This document shows, in pieces, positions 8,939-16,803 of a stretch of 30,665 bases of DNA. The translations under genes and the position numbers were made by a program. The stretch is from Pseudomonadota bacterium (GTDB lineage: Bacteria > Pseudomonadota > Alphaproteobacteria > Rhizobiales > Rhizobiaceae), in the NCBI GenBank assembly GCA_023444445.1, contig JAEXMK010000028.1, positions 1 to 30,665 on the forward strand, written 5' to 3'. The notes under the pieces were generated by a model. That model did not search any database and was not told the DNA's origin. It was given only the letters and a program-made list of their open reading frames with translations. How positions within the stretch are numbered: the stretch's first letter is position 1; each line of letters starts with the position of its first letter.

Positions 8939-9472
8939 ATGCGTATCGATGCAATTTCCATAGGCAAGAACCCGCCGGATGACGTGAATGTCATCGTTGA
9001 AGTGCCGGTCGGTGGCCATCCGATCAAGTACGAAATGGACAAGGATGCCGGTGCGCTGATCGTCGATCGCTTCCTTTACACGCCGATGACCTATCCGGGT
9101 AACTATGGCTTCGTGCCGCACACGCTCTCTGACGATGGTGACCCGATCGACGTTCTCATCTGCAACACCCGTCCGCTCGTTCCCGGCTGCGTGATCAATG
9201 TCCGCCCCATCGGCGTGATGATCATGGAGGATGACGGTGGCAAGGATGAGAAGATCCTCGCTGTTCCGGCTCCGAAGCTGACGCGCCGTTACGACAAGGT
9301 CAACAACTACACCGACCTGCCGGAAATTACGCTGAAGCAGATCGAGCACTTCTTCGAGCACTACAAGGATCTGGAGCCCGGCAAGTGGGTGAAGATGGGC
9401 GGCTGGCAGGATGTCGACGTCGCCAAGAAGCTGATCGTAGAGGCCATCGAGCGCTACAAAACACAGGGCTGA
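8939..9472 (+). CDS. ppa: Inorganic pyrophosphatase (family I)
   Basis: A soluble Mg-dependent enzyme of 177 residues that hydrolyses pyrophosphate to two phosphates, pulling nucleic acid and aminoacyl-tRNA synthesis forward. The family I signature DDGDPIDV is at residues 65-72, giving the metal-binding aspartates Asp66, Asp68 and Asp71. Other family residues are in [12 protein letters not shown] and in the [11 protein letters not shown] segment. Length and start match the bacterial hexameric enzymes. The 159 bases between the acetyltransferase and this gene hold its own ribosome binding site and presumably a promoter. Its terminator lies inside the coding region of the convergent DUF167 gene. 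Confidence 0.97.
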   Translation: MRIDAISIGKNPPDDVNVIVEVPVGGHPIKYEMDKDAGALIVDRFLYTPMTYPGNYGFVPHTLSDDGDPIDVLICNTRPLVPGCVINVRPIGVMIMEDDGGKDEKILAVPAPKLTRRYDKVNNYTDLPEITLKQIEHFFEHYKDLEPGKWVKMGGWQDVDVAKKLIVEAIERYKTQG

Positions 9473-9476
9473 TAGG

Positions 9477-9815
9477 CTAACCCGTCAGCTTTTTAAAAAG
9501 CTTTTCGAAATCCTCCGGGTCGGTATCGATCCGGAGGATTTTTTTACGCGCTGTTTCGCCTGAAATGAAGGTGATGGAAGATTTGGGCAGCCCGAGTTTT
9601 TTCGCAAGCAAAACAATCAGGGCCTTGTTCGCCTTGCCGTCTTCCGGCACGGCGCTGACGCGGGCTTTCAGATGCGCGTTTCCGTCGGCATCCTGCTCCA
9701 CGCCGTCGATCTCATCCCGCCCGCCGTTCGGCGTGAGGCGAACCGACAGGCGGACATGATCATCGTGTTTTCGCCAGAAGCCGCTCAAATCGTCATCGGG
9801 TAAAGCGTGTTCCAC
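9477..9815 (-). CDS. DUF167 (YggU/UPF0235) family protein
   Basis: A 112-residue protein of the DUF167 family; the biochemical role is unknown. Family features include [17 protein letters not shown] near the N-terminus and [31 protein letters not shown] in the middle, the most conserved part of the family. It follows yggT in the same direction; the yggT-yggU pairing is also seen in E. coli. With the ATG at 9815 it overlaps the end of yggT by 31 bases. A TTG at 9788, overlapping the yggT stop, is a possible alternative start giving 103 residues. Neither has a clear ribosome binding site, so translation is probably coupled. The 3' end holds the ppa terminator. Confidence 0.88.
   Translation of the reverse strand: MEHALPDDDLSGFWRKHDDHVRLSVRLTPNGGRDEIDGVEQDADGNAHLKARVSAVPEDGKANKALIVLLAKKLGLPKSSITFISGETARKKILRIDTDPEDFEKLFKKLTG
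9509..9545 (+). terminator. Terminator of ppa, embedded in the convergent DUF167 gene
   Basis: AATCCTCCGG (9509-9518) pairs perfectly with CCGGAGGATT (9531-9540), followed by TTTTT on the plus strand. It starts 37 bases after the ppa stop and lies wholly within the last codons of the opposite-strand gene. On the minus strand it has no T tract, so it should act only on ppa transcripts. Confidence 0.85.
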
Positions 9816-10075
9816 ATGAAGGAGCGGATGAAGAAGATGATGAGCAGCAGGATGATCGGCGAGATGTCGATGCCGCCGAGATTGGGCAGGATACGGCGGA
9901 TCGGGCGCAGGGCCGGTTCCGTGACGTTAACCAGGAAGCTGCCGATGGCGTTCACAAACTGGTTGCGGGAATTGATGACGTTGAAGGCATAAAGCCAGGA
10001 AAAAATAGCGCTGGCGATCAGCACCCACGTATAGAGGTTCAAAGCCAGATCGATGGTCTGAAACAGGGCAAGCAT
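9785..10075 (-). CDS. YggT family membrane protein
   Basis: A 96-residue inner-membrane protein of the YggT family, with two hydrophobic segments ([18 protein letters not shown] near the N-terminus and [18 protein letters not shown] near the C-terminus). Between them is the family's conserved loop containing [24 protein letters not shown]. YggT proteins are poorly understood; a role in osmotic or ion stress has been suggested for E. coli. The start at 10075 is preferred over the ATG at 10105 because GGAG lies a few bases upstream and the family begins close to this methionine. It overlaps the following DUF167 gene and is divergent from the MFS transporter at 10213. Confidence 0.9.
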   Translation of the reverse strand: MLALFQTIDLALNLYTWVLIASAIFSWLYAFNVINSRNQFVNAIGSFLVNVTEPALRPIRRILPNLGGIDISPIILLLIIFFIRSFMWNTLYPMTI

Positions 10076-10212
10076 CAATATCTCCGTATCTTGGTTGCAA
10101 GACATTTAGACATTCGCTGGTGAACCGGCAAGTGTCGCGCCCATAGGGCTGGCGATTCTTGTGATATCGCTCTATTGCAAAGCTCTCCTATTGTCTCGCG
10201 AGCACCCAGCCG

Positions 10213-11445
10213 ATGTCCCTCCCTTCTGCCGATAACCGCTTTGGCGCATTCCGGCATAGTTCCTATCGCCGTTTTTTCAGCGCCCGGTTTTTCTCGGCCT
10301 TCGCCATCCAGATCGTCAGTGTTTCCGTCGGCTGGCAGATGTATGAGGTGACAGGCAACGCCTTTTATCTCGGCTTGATCGGTCTTTTCCAGTTTCTGCC
10401 GTCACTGCTTCTGATCCTCGTCACGGGAACGGTTGCCGACCGGCACAATCGCCGGCGCATCATGGCCATATGCCTGCTGATCGCGGCGCTCTGTGCCGCG
10501 GCGCTTCTTTGCCTCACGCTCATGCACAGTTTTTCGCCCTGGCCGGTCTTTGCCATTCTCGTTGTCTTCGGCATAGAGCGGGCCTTCATGGGACCGGCGG
10601 TTCAGTCGCTGGCGCCCAATCTTGTGCCGGTCGAGGATTTGCCGAACGCCATTGCCTGGAATTCGTCTTCCTGGCAGATGGCATCGATTCTTGGGCCCGT
10701 CGCCGGTGGTCTGCTTTATGGCGTCGGGGCCGCCGTGGCCTATAGTGTGGCGTTGGTGCTTTTCATCGTATCCGCCGCACTTGCAGTCGCAATTCGCAAG
10801 CCGGAACAACGCGGGCCGGCAAAAGCCATCAGCCTCGAAACCATGCTGGCCGGGTTCAAATTCATCTCGCAGGAAAAGATAGTTCTTGGCGCGATCTCGC
10901 TCGATCTTTTTGCGGTGTTGCTGGGCGGCGCCGTGGCGCTGATGCCGATCTTTGCCAAGGAGGTGTTAACGCTCGGGCCATGGGGCCTTGGGCTTCTGCG
11001 TGCCGCGCCTGGTATCGGGGCCATCACCGTCGCGGTCCTTCTGGCGTTCAGGCCCATCCGGCATCATGCCGGTTTATTGATGTTTGTCGGTGTCGGCCTC
11101 TTCGGCGTTTCCACCGTTGTCTTCGGGCTTTCGCAAACCGCGTGGCTGTCCATCGCCGCACTGGTTGTCATGGGTGCATCGGATATGGTGTCGGTTTATG
11201 TGCGCGAGACCCTGATTGCGCTCTGGACACCGGACGAGGTGCGCGGGCGGGTGAATGCGGTTAATATGGTCTTTGTCGGCGCATCAAACGAGCTGGGCGA
11301 GTTTCGTGCTGGCACCATGGCCCATGTCGTCGGAGCGGTGCCCGCAGTCGTCATCGGCGGGGCGGGTACGCTTGCGGTGGCGGTAATCTGGGCGCTCGGT
11401 TTTTCCAAGCTGCGCAAGATCGACAATCTGGATGCGCCGCACTGA
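10213..11445 (+). CDS. MFS transporter, MFS_3/EntS-like
   Basis: A 410-residue inner-membrane transporter with about 12 hydrophobic segments. The N-terminal FGAFRHSSYRRFFSARFFSAFA, the cytoplasmic loop TVADRHNRRR after helix 2 (an MFS motif A variant) and the late segment VRGRVNAVNMVFVGASNELGEFRAG are typical of the MFS_3 branch that includes the enterobactin exporter EntS. No siderophore genes are nearby, so the substrate is open. It is divergent from yggT across 137 bases and convergent with the glutamine amidotransferase; the 78 bases between those two ends contain a dispersed palindromic repeat. Confidence 0.9.
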   Translation: MSLPSADNRFGAFRHSSYRRFFSARFFSAFAIQIVSVSVGWQMYEVTGNAFYLGLIGLFQFLPSLLLILVTGTVADRHNRRRIMAICLLIAALCAAALLCLTLMHSFSPWPVFAILVVFGIERAFMGPAVQSLAPNLVPVEDLPNAIAWNSSSWQMASILGPVAGGLLYGVGAAVAYSVALVLFIVSAALAVAIRKPEQRGPAKAISLETMLAGFKFISQEKIVLGAISLDLFAVLLGGAVALMPIFAKEVLTLGPWGLGLLRAAPGIGAITVAVLLAFRPIRHHAGLLMFVGVGLFGVSTVVFGLSQTAWLSIAALVVMGASDMVSVYVRETLIALWTPDEVRGRVNAVNMVFVGASNELGEFRAGTMAHVVGAVPAVVIGGAGTLAVAVIWALGFSKLRKIDNLDAPH

Positions 11446-11470
11446 TGGCGATGAGTCTTGGATCGTTCTG

Positions 11471-11526
11471 TTTTTACGCATTTTCCGAACGTCAAACCGC
11501 GACGCACTTTTACTGGAAATGCTCTA
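11471..11526. repeat. RIME-like palindromic intergenic repeat, copy 1
   Basis: The element begins TTTTTACGCATTTTCCG and ends GGAAATGCTCTAG. Its terminal arms GCATTTTCC (11479-11487) and GGAAATGC (11515-11522) are complementary apart from one extra T. A second copy with the same layout is at 19908-19958. It resembles the small palindromic repeats scattered in Rhizobiaceae genomes (RIME-like). It lies between two convergent genes, and its final CTA is the complement of the TAG stop of the amidotransferase gene. Confidence 0.65.
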
Positions 11527-12255
11527 GCGCTGCGCTTTGCCTTCAAAGACCAGATCGAGAAAATTGCCGAGCCATGCCCTGAGCGGTGTGTCGAACAGCA
11601 TGCGGCCTTCCAGATGCTGGCTGCCGACCTGCGCATTCGGCATGCCGAAACGCTGCGCGCCGCGCACCACCCAGCTATGCATCATGGCGCGCGTGAGTTC
11701 TGCATGAAACTGCAGACCCCAGGCATTTTTGCCGTAACGATAGGCCTGATTGGGATAGGTCTCGCCAGAAGCCAGAAGTTCGGCTCCGCGCGGCAATTCG
11801 AACCCTTCCCTGTGGAAATGATAGACCATCTTCGGCCAGTGCGGCATCAAAAGCCGCCCGTGTTCGGTGGCGTGAAGCGGATACCAGCCGATTTCCACCT
11901 TGCCGTCCCTGTCGGCCTCCACCTTGCCGCCCAGATGTTTGGACAGCATCTGCGCGCCGAGACAGATGCCGAGAAAGGGTTTGTTTTCCTTCAGCGGCAC
12001 CTTCAGCCAGTCGATTTCGGCTTTGACATAATCATGCGGGTCATTCGCACTCATCGGGCCGCCGAAGATGATGGCGCCCGCATGTTTCTCCAGCGTTTTC
12101 GGCAGGTCATCGCCGAGCGCAGGCCGCCTTATGTCCAGGCGATATCCCTTCTCAACCAGTATCTGGCCGACGCGGCCGGGCGTAGAACGCTCCTGATGCA
12201 GGACGATAAGCAGTGAAGGTTGTTCTTTCTGTTGCCTGGAGGGGTCAAACAGCAT
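11524..12255 (-). CDS. Class I glutamine amidotransferase-like protein
   Basis: A 243-residue protein with a complete class I (triad) glutaminase site: nucleophile Cys98 in GICLGAQ, and His184 and Glu186 in QFHAELT. It resembles stand-alone GMP synthase-like amidotransferases that hydrolyse glutamine or act on gamma-glutamyl compounds; the acceptor is unknown. The start at 12255 is chosen because its ATG lies inside the end of the upstream TerB-like gene, giving an 11-base overlap typical of translational coupling. An upstream ATG at 12342 would add 29 non-conserved residues. It is the last gene of the hem unit, and its stop codon is supplied by a dispersed repeat. No link to haem synthesis can be inferred from the protein itself. 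Confidence 0.85.
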   Translation of the reverse strand: MLFDPSRQQKEQPSLLIVLHQERSTPGRVGQILVEKGYRLDIRRPALGDDLPKTLEKHAGAIIFGGPMSANDPHDYVKAEIDWLKVPLKENKPFLGICLGAQMLSKHLGGKVEADRDGKVEIGWYPLHATEHGRLLMPHWPKMVYHFHREGFELPRGAELLASGETYPNQAYRYGKNAWGLQFHAELTRAMMHSWVVRGAQRFGMPNAQVGSQHLEGRMLFDTPLRAWLGNFLDLVFEGKAQR

Positions 12256-12733
12256 CGTCTTCGTTTTCGCTTTCTTCAGCGGGTCCGGACCTCGTGGCGG
12301 CCTGCTGACGTTGCAGAACCCTGTCGCGAACGGAAACACCAAGCAGATCGGCTACCCGCCAGATCACATGATCTTCCATTTCGCTTCGTTCGCCGTCAGC
12401 GTAGACAATATCCCATAATATTCCAATAAGCTCTACGCGCTGATCTTCGTCGAGATGGCGGCGAATATCGGCGGTGAAGCGATAATAGTCGACGGCCTCC
12501 TTGCCGGCCTCCTGGCCGGCGGCGAGAAGGGCATCAAGCTTGCCGCCGTCGAGATGGTAATATTCGTGCAGAATTTCGCGCAGGCGGTCACGCTCGCTTT
12601 TTGAGACGGTGCCATCCGCTTCCATCACCTGGAAACAGAGGGCTGCCACCGCCACCCTCAGATCGTCTGGGCTGAAATCCCCCGCATGCGGGCCGACGAG
12701 GTTCTGAATAAAAGACTGTATTTGCTGGAACAT
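12245..12733 (-). CDS. TerB-like (tellurite resistance TerB family) protein
   Basis: A 162-residue soluble protein with a TerB-like helical domain over about residues 25-130. The repeated acidic patterns VMEADGTVSKSERDRL and VYADGERSEMEDHVIWRVADLLG are the metal-binding-like helix-loop segments of this fold. The C-terminal 30 residues are charged and probably disordered. Despite the family name, isolated chromosomal TerB-like genes are not evidence for tellurite resistance, and no other ter genes are here. The gene starts 14 bases after hemY and overlaps the amidotransferase, so it belongs to the hem transcription unit. Its role is unknown. Confidence 0.85.
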   Translation of the reverse strand: MFQQIQSFIQNLVGPHAGDFSPDDLRVAVAALCFQVMEADGTVSKSERDRLREILHEYYHLDGGKLDALLAAGQEAGKEAVDYYRFTADIRRHLDEDQRVELIGILWDIVYADGERSEMEDHVIWRVADLLGVSVRDRVLQRQQAATRSGPAEESENEDDAV

Positions 12734-12747
12734 CGATAGCCTGTTGG

Positions 12748-14526
12748 TCAGAAGAGTTTGAGCCGGGTCTTGGGTTCGGCTTCCGCGCCTGATTTCTTGA
12801 CGCCCGGATCATCCGGGGCGCCGCCGAAAAAGGGCACGGCTTCCCTCTTTTCAGCCGACACATCACTTGGCTTTGGCGGGTCGATTGTGGCGGGCTTTTT
12901 CTCTTTCTGCGGCGGCGCGACTGGCTTGGTCTTGGCTTCAGCTTCCACGCCTGGCTTCTTGACACCCGGATCATCAGGAGCACCGCCGAAAAAGGGCACG
13001 GCTTCCGCTTTTTCGGCCGACGCCTCGGTTTGCGGTGGGGTGGTGATCGTGATGGGCTTTTTCTCTTTGTGCGATGGGACGACAGGCTTCATCTCGGCCC
13101 TCTGTGCCGGAACAGTCTTCGACTCAACTCTTGTTTCGGTTGGGGTTTCCACAATGATTGTCTTTGCAACTGGTGCAGCTTTGGCCGGCGCTGCCGCAAT
13201 AGCGTTTTCGATCGTCAAATCTTCAACGGGTCCTTCAAGCTGACCAAACGGCGCTTTCCATTCGAAGGCGTCGAGACGACCGGTGACTGGAGACACCGGC
13301 AGCCATTTCTCAGAGACGATGCCATCTGCTACCCAGGCAGGGTCACGCGGTGCGCGCAAAGCCTGTGCCATCCAGTAGCGCACACGGCCCTGATCTCCGG
13401 TTTCGGCTTCCTCAATGTCGGCCATCAGCAGGAAGATGCTTTCGCGCGGCTCTATCCGCGCGGCGGCTTCTGCCTTGGCCCGAGCCTTGGCGAATTCCTT
13501 GGCGTCGAGTGCTGCCTGCGCCACGGCGAACAGCGATTCAATATTATTGGGCTTCAGGCTTTCCAGTCGCTCAGCGCGTTTCAGCCGGTCTATGGCGGTA
13601 TCGCCGCTGCGGGCGCGAACATAAAGCGCGGCGATCTGCGGATGCGGATCGTTCTTCCACACGGGCTCCAGGATCGTTGCGGCCTTGCGCAGATTGTCTT
13701 CGCGCAGATAGGATTTTGCCGCAATCAGCGCCGCCGGGACGAGGCCTTTGGCGAGCTTGAGAGCATGCTTGGCATCATCTCGCGCTGACACCGGATCGCT
13801 TTCCAGCTTCTCGCCGGCCTTGGCGGTGAGAAGCACGGCTTTCAGCCGCTCCGCCTCGCCGCGTTCAATCACGCTTGCCGCCTTCTGCTGGTCGAGCAGA
13901 CGGATGGCATCGTCCCATTGCCCGTTGCGGCAGCGGTTTTCCAGCGTCGCCTGTGCTGCCCAGGGCAGGTAGGGGGCTTTTTCCGCTGCGTCCTCGGCAT
14001 ATTGCTGGGCGGCTTCATAAGCACCCTGACGGCGGGCTTCGATATAAAGGCCGCGAAGGCCAAGCTCCCGGGTTTCCGGGTCACGGGCCATGGCCTCGAA
14101 TTTGCGGCGCGCCTCGTCATATTTGCCTTCGATGAGATCGGCCTGCGCATCGAGCAGGTGGATCAGCGGCTCCTGATCGGCACTGAGCAGACCCTGCGTA
14201 CGGGCTGTCATCTTCCGGGCGAGAATGGCGTTGCCGGCCCCGGCGGCGATGAGGCCGGTGGACAGAGCCTGATAACCCCGGTCGCGCTTGCGGGCGCGGA
14301 AATAGCGGCGCGCGGCATTGGGCGAGGTCCAGATGGCGTTCACGACCCACCAGACAAGCATGACGGCGGCAACCAGCGCCGCGATGATGGAGGCAGCTAC
14401 CATCAGGCTCATTTCGATGAGCTGGCCCTGCCAGACGATGGAAAGCACGCCCGGCCTGTCCGCCAGCCAGGAGAAACCGAAACCGAGCGCCAGAACGATA
14501 ACGGCGAAAGTCAGAATTCTGGTCAT
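12748..14526 (-). CDS. hemY: HemY-type tetratricopeptide membrane protein with duplicated C-terminal tail
   Basis: A 592-residue inner-membrane protein matching proteobacterial HemY of the hem operon. It has two N-terminal membrane segments (about residues 4-22 and 39-63), an ARRYFRARKRDRGYQALSTGL region typical of HemY_N, and then many TPR-like helices to about residue 430. It is not the Bacillus protoporphyrinogen oxidase also called HemY; proteobacterial HemY is a scaffold-like protein linked to haem homeostasis. The tail is a Pro/Lys/Glu-rich extension with a 54-residue tandem duplication. The ATG at 14526 follows the Mic60 stop by four bases with AAGGG just upstream; an ATG at 14562 would overlap Mic60. 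Confidence 0.87.
   Translation of the reverse strand: MTRILTFAVIVLALGFGFSWLADRPGVLSIVWQGQLIEMSLMVAASIIAALVAAVMLVWWVVNAIWTSPNAARRYFRARKRDRGYQALSTGLIAAGAGNAILARKMTARTQGLLSADQEPLIHLLDAQADLIEGKYDEARRKFEAMARDPETRELGLRGLYIEARRQGAYEAAQQYAEDAAEKAPYLPWAAQATLENRCRNGQWDDAIRLLDQQKAASVIERGEAERLKAVLLTAKAGEKLESDPVSARDDAKHALKLAKGLVPAALIAAKSYLREDNLRKAATILEPVWKNDPHPQIAALYVRARSGDTAIDRLKRAERLESLKPNNIESLFAVAQAALDAKEFAKARAKAEAAARIEPRESIFLLMADIEEAETGDQGRVRYWMAQALRAPRDPAWVADGIVSEKWLPVSPVTGRLDAFEWKAPFGQLEGPVEDLTIENAIAAAPAKAAPVAKTIIVETPTETRVESKTVPAQRAEMKPVVPSHKEKKPITITTPPQTEASAEKAEAVPFFGGAPDDPGVKKPGVEAEAKTKPVAPPQKEKKPATIDPPKPSDVSAEKREAVPFFGGAPDDPGVKKSGAEAEPKTRLKLF
12766..13089 (-). repeat. Two tandem 162-bp units encoding the HemY C-terminal tail
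   Basis: Units 13089-12928 and 12927-12766 are in frame and gap-free, each encoding 54 residues from KPV to EAxAKT/EAEPKT. By my hand alignment 39 of 54 residues are identical, including a fully conserved run VPFFGGAPDDPGVKK. This is a recent partial gene duplication. Confidence 0.9.
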
Positions 14527-14530
14527 GCCC

Positions 14531-15985
14531 TTACCCCTGCCTGCCGGTGCTGGTGATGGCACGGTTCAACGTGCCGCCCACCAGATTTTCGACTTCGATA
14601 CGCGCATCCAGAGATTTCTTGTAATCGGCGGATGCCGTCTTGGCCGCCTCGGGAAGCCCGTTCCATTCAAGTGCTGCGCCCTGCAGATCGCCGTTCCGCA
14701 GCTTGTTTTCCATGCGCGCGATCTTCGCTTCGGGGCTCTCGCCCTCGATATTTCCGACGGGACGAACCTTCACCAGCGAGAAGGCGCTTTCCGTCAGGCG
14801 CTCCATGATGCCCTGATTGGGATCGGGCTGGTTGATGGCTGACAGCATCGCATTGGCGACATCGGGGAATTTCTGCATCAGCTCGGAACGCGACGGCACG
14901 CCGGTTGCGGCGAAGGATTGCAGCGATGCGATGGCCGGATCGTCAGGCGTGACCTTGGAGAGCGTGTCGAGTTCGGTGAGGAACGGCCCACCGCGATCGA
15001 TCGCCGCCTTCAGCGCGGCCGACGCGATGGCGCGGGCGACTTCGATATCGTCGCGCGGCTCGTTGATCTTGGTCTCCGCATCCGTCAGGCGGCGGGTCAG
15101 ATCCGCCGTCGCAGAGGCCTGCGCGGATCGTTCAGATTGCAGAGCGGCCTCCAGCGCGGTGATTTTTTCCGAAAGTCCCTCGACCTGCGGGGTCTCGCCC
15201 TTTGCAGCTTCCAGCGACGCGATGCGCTGTTGCAGCGCCGATGTGTCTGCCGCAGGCGCATTGGCGAGTTGCTGCCGCAGACTGCTTATATCGGTTTTCA
15301 ACGTAGCGATCTCATCGTTTCCGGCGCTTCCGGAATTCGAGGACGGCAGGATACCGGCATATTGCATGCTGCCAGCGGCGGCGAGTGCGATGAGGCCGCC
15401 GACGATACCGGCAGCGATGAGACCGGAGGTCGCCGCCTGTTTGCGCTCCGCCTGCTGTGTGGTGGTGGACGGCTTGGCCGAGCCTGACGACGAGGTTGTC
15501 GCAGAGGATTTGGCAGCAGAAGCATTGCCGGATGTGCTGGAGGAAGCTGTGGAACCAAAGGCTGGTTTCGAAGCCGTAGCGGAAGTTGCGGCTGCGCTTG
15601 TCCCTGCAGTATCCGTCGTCGGTTTTGCATCGGCTTTGGGGGGGGCGGGAGCCTGTGAGACCGGTTCTTTCCGATTGTCCCCTGTATTTTCAGCCTCCTG
15701 TCCTGCGGCTGCGGAGTCAGTTTTGCTGACATTGGGTTCAGGCTCGATAGGGGTTTTCTTCGCCTGATCCCATACAGGGGGTGGGTTGCCCGCAACAGTC
15801 GCTTCAGGCTTTGTTTCCTGGGCGCTCGACGCTATTGTCGTCTCTGTTGTGTTGTCATCGGGCTTTTTGTCCGTGCTGGCAGCGTCCCCATCGGTGGAAA
15901 TTGCTTTCACGTCTTTTGCGTCCAGGTCGATCGTGACCGGTTCGGCTTTGGACTTGGAGTGGCGTGGCGGCTTTCCCGATACCAT
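14531..15985 (-). CDS. Alphaproteobacterial Mic60/mitofilin-domain protein
   Basis: A 484-residue inner-membrane protein with the Mic60 layout. It has a long low-complexity N-terminal region rich in Ala, Ser, Thr, Pro and Lys (residues 1-180), one membrane span (about 186-206, GLIAAGIVGGLIALAAAG), a predicted coiled coil (about 225-310, repeated LEA/LQQRI/LTRRL heptads), and a C-terminal helical region (340-484) resembling the mitofilin signature. Bacterial Mic60 genes are known from alphaproteobacteria next to hem genes, and the family shapes intracytoplasmic membranes in phototrophs. Agrobacterium makes no such membranes, so another envelope role is likely. It lies 73 bases after hemD and four before hemY. 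The HemX-like label used in older annotations is the alternative. Confidence 0.8.
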   Translation of the reverse strand: MVSGKPPRHSKSKAEPVTIDLDAKDVKAISTDGDAASTDKKPDDNTTETTIASSAQETKPEATVAGNPPPVWDQAKKTPIEPEPNVSKTDSAAAGQEAENTGDNRKEPVSQAPAPPKADAKPTTDTAGTSAAATSATASKPAFGSTASSSTSGNASAAKSSATTSSSGSAKPSTTTQQAERKQAATSGLIAAGIVGGLIALAAAGSMQYAGILPSSNSGSAGNDEIATLKTDISSLRQQLANAPAADTSALQQRIASLEAAKGETPQVEGLSEKITALEAALQSERSAQASATADLTRRLTDAETKINEPRDDIEVARAIASAALKAAIDRGGPFLTELDTLSKVTPDDPAIASLQSFAATGVPSRSELMQKFPDVANAMLSAINQPDPNQGIMERLTESAFSLVKVRPVGNIEGESPEAKIARMENKLRNGDLQGAALEWNGLPEAAKTASADYKKSLDARIEVENLVGGTLNRAITSTGRQG

Positions 15986-16058
15986 GACAACCTCATTTCT
16001 GCCTGCAGTAATCTAAACCTAGTCAGTGACGGCGGCAAAGGAAAGAGGCGAGCTCGAA

Positions 16059-16799
16059 TTAGGTTCCAGAGTTCTGGTGCAGAAGTTCGAACATCGCGGC
16101 CTCGCTTGGTTCTTCGGCTGCCTTGGCATTGGGGCGGAAAATCTGCGGAACCAGAGAAAGCACGTTACGGCTGATGCAGATGAATTTTGTCGTGGTCAGT
16201 GCCATTGCGTATTTCTCCGCTGAGACATGACGGAAAAAGGCCCGCGCCGCTTCCGAAGAATAAAGCAGGACTATGTCAGCTGCAGCGTCGAGAAGCGCCG
16301 TTTTCAGAGTGGTTTCGGAGATGTCGGAGGGCAGCATCTCGTAACAGTCGACCGTTCTGAAGGGGATGCCCGCAGCGGCAAGGCCTTCTTCGAAGACGGA
16401 GCCACGTGGCCTGCCCGCGAGATAGAGCAATGGCTCTTCTTCAGTCAAAAAAGTGCGGTGTTGTGTCACCAGCGCGGTCAGACCTAGCGCATCTCCTGAT
16501 GCGGTGAATATCTGCTGGAAGCCGGTTTTTTCCGCGGCTTCCGCCGTTGCCCCGCCGACGGCGAAAAGCGGTTTCAGCAGATGCGAGGCCAACTGCCCGC
16601 CGAATGTGTCCAGTGCCCGCACTGCCTCTGCGCTGGTGACGGCGATGGCAGCCAGTGGGGTGGATAGCGCCGAGAGAGCACGTTCACCATGATGGACTGG
16701 ATGAAACAGCGGAAGAAGCACCGGCTCATGGCCAAGCGCCTCAAGCTTTGCGGCCGTCCTTTCGCCCGAACGCTGCGGCCGGGTGACGACGATCCGCAT
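16059..16799 (-). CDS. hemD: Uroporphyrinogen-III synthase
   Basis: HemD cyclises hydroxymethylbilane and inverts ring D to give uroporphyrinogen III, the branch point to haem, sirohaem and cobalamin. The 246-residue product has the two-domain HemD pattern: an N-terminal VTRPQRSGERTAAKLEALGHEPVLLPLF strand-helix unit, IAVTSAEAVRAL, FAVGGATAEAAEKTGF, and later LLYLAGRPRG and VLLYSSEAARAFF. HemD is poorly conserved in sequence, so position directly after hemC supports the call. The ATG at 16799 starts four bases after the hemC stop. Upstream in-frame codons to 16928 lie within hemC and are rejected as coding for HemD. Confidence 0.93.
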   Translation of the reverse strand: MRIVVTRPQRSGERTAAKLEALGHEPVLLPLFHPVHHGERALSALSTPLAAIAVTSAEAVRALDTFGGQLASHLLKPLFAVGGATAEAAEKTGFQQIFTASGDALGLTALVTQHRTFLTEEEPLLYLAGRPRGSVFEEGLAAAGIPFRTVDCYEMLPSDISETTLKTALLDAAADIVLLYSSEAARAFFRHVSAEKYAMALTTTKFICISRNVLSLVPQIFRPNAKAAEEPSEAAMFELLHQNSGT

Positions 16800-16803
16800 C
16801 GGC

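Noticed and set aside
9487..9502. Perfect palindrome AGCTTTTTAAAAAGCT at the end of the DUF167 gene
   Set aside because: It encodes Lys-Leu-Phe-Lys-Lys-Leu codons of the gene and is plausible as chance in an AT-rich coding end. The stronger structure next to it is the ppa terminator.
10213..11445. EntS-like transporter as a siderophore exporter
   Set aside because: Similarity is at the MFS_3 branch level only, and no siderophore synthesis or uptake gene is in the window.
12245..12733. TerB-like gene as evidence of a tellurite resistance locus
   Set aside because: No terZ, terA, terC, terD or terE is nearby, and the gene is embedded in a hem unit.
12748..14526. HemY read as protoporphyrinogen oxidase
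   Set aside because: The protein has two N-terminal membrane spans and TPR-like repeats and lacks an FAD-binding GxGxxG. The Bacillus oxidase only shares the gene name.
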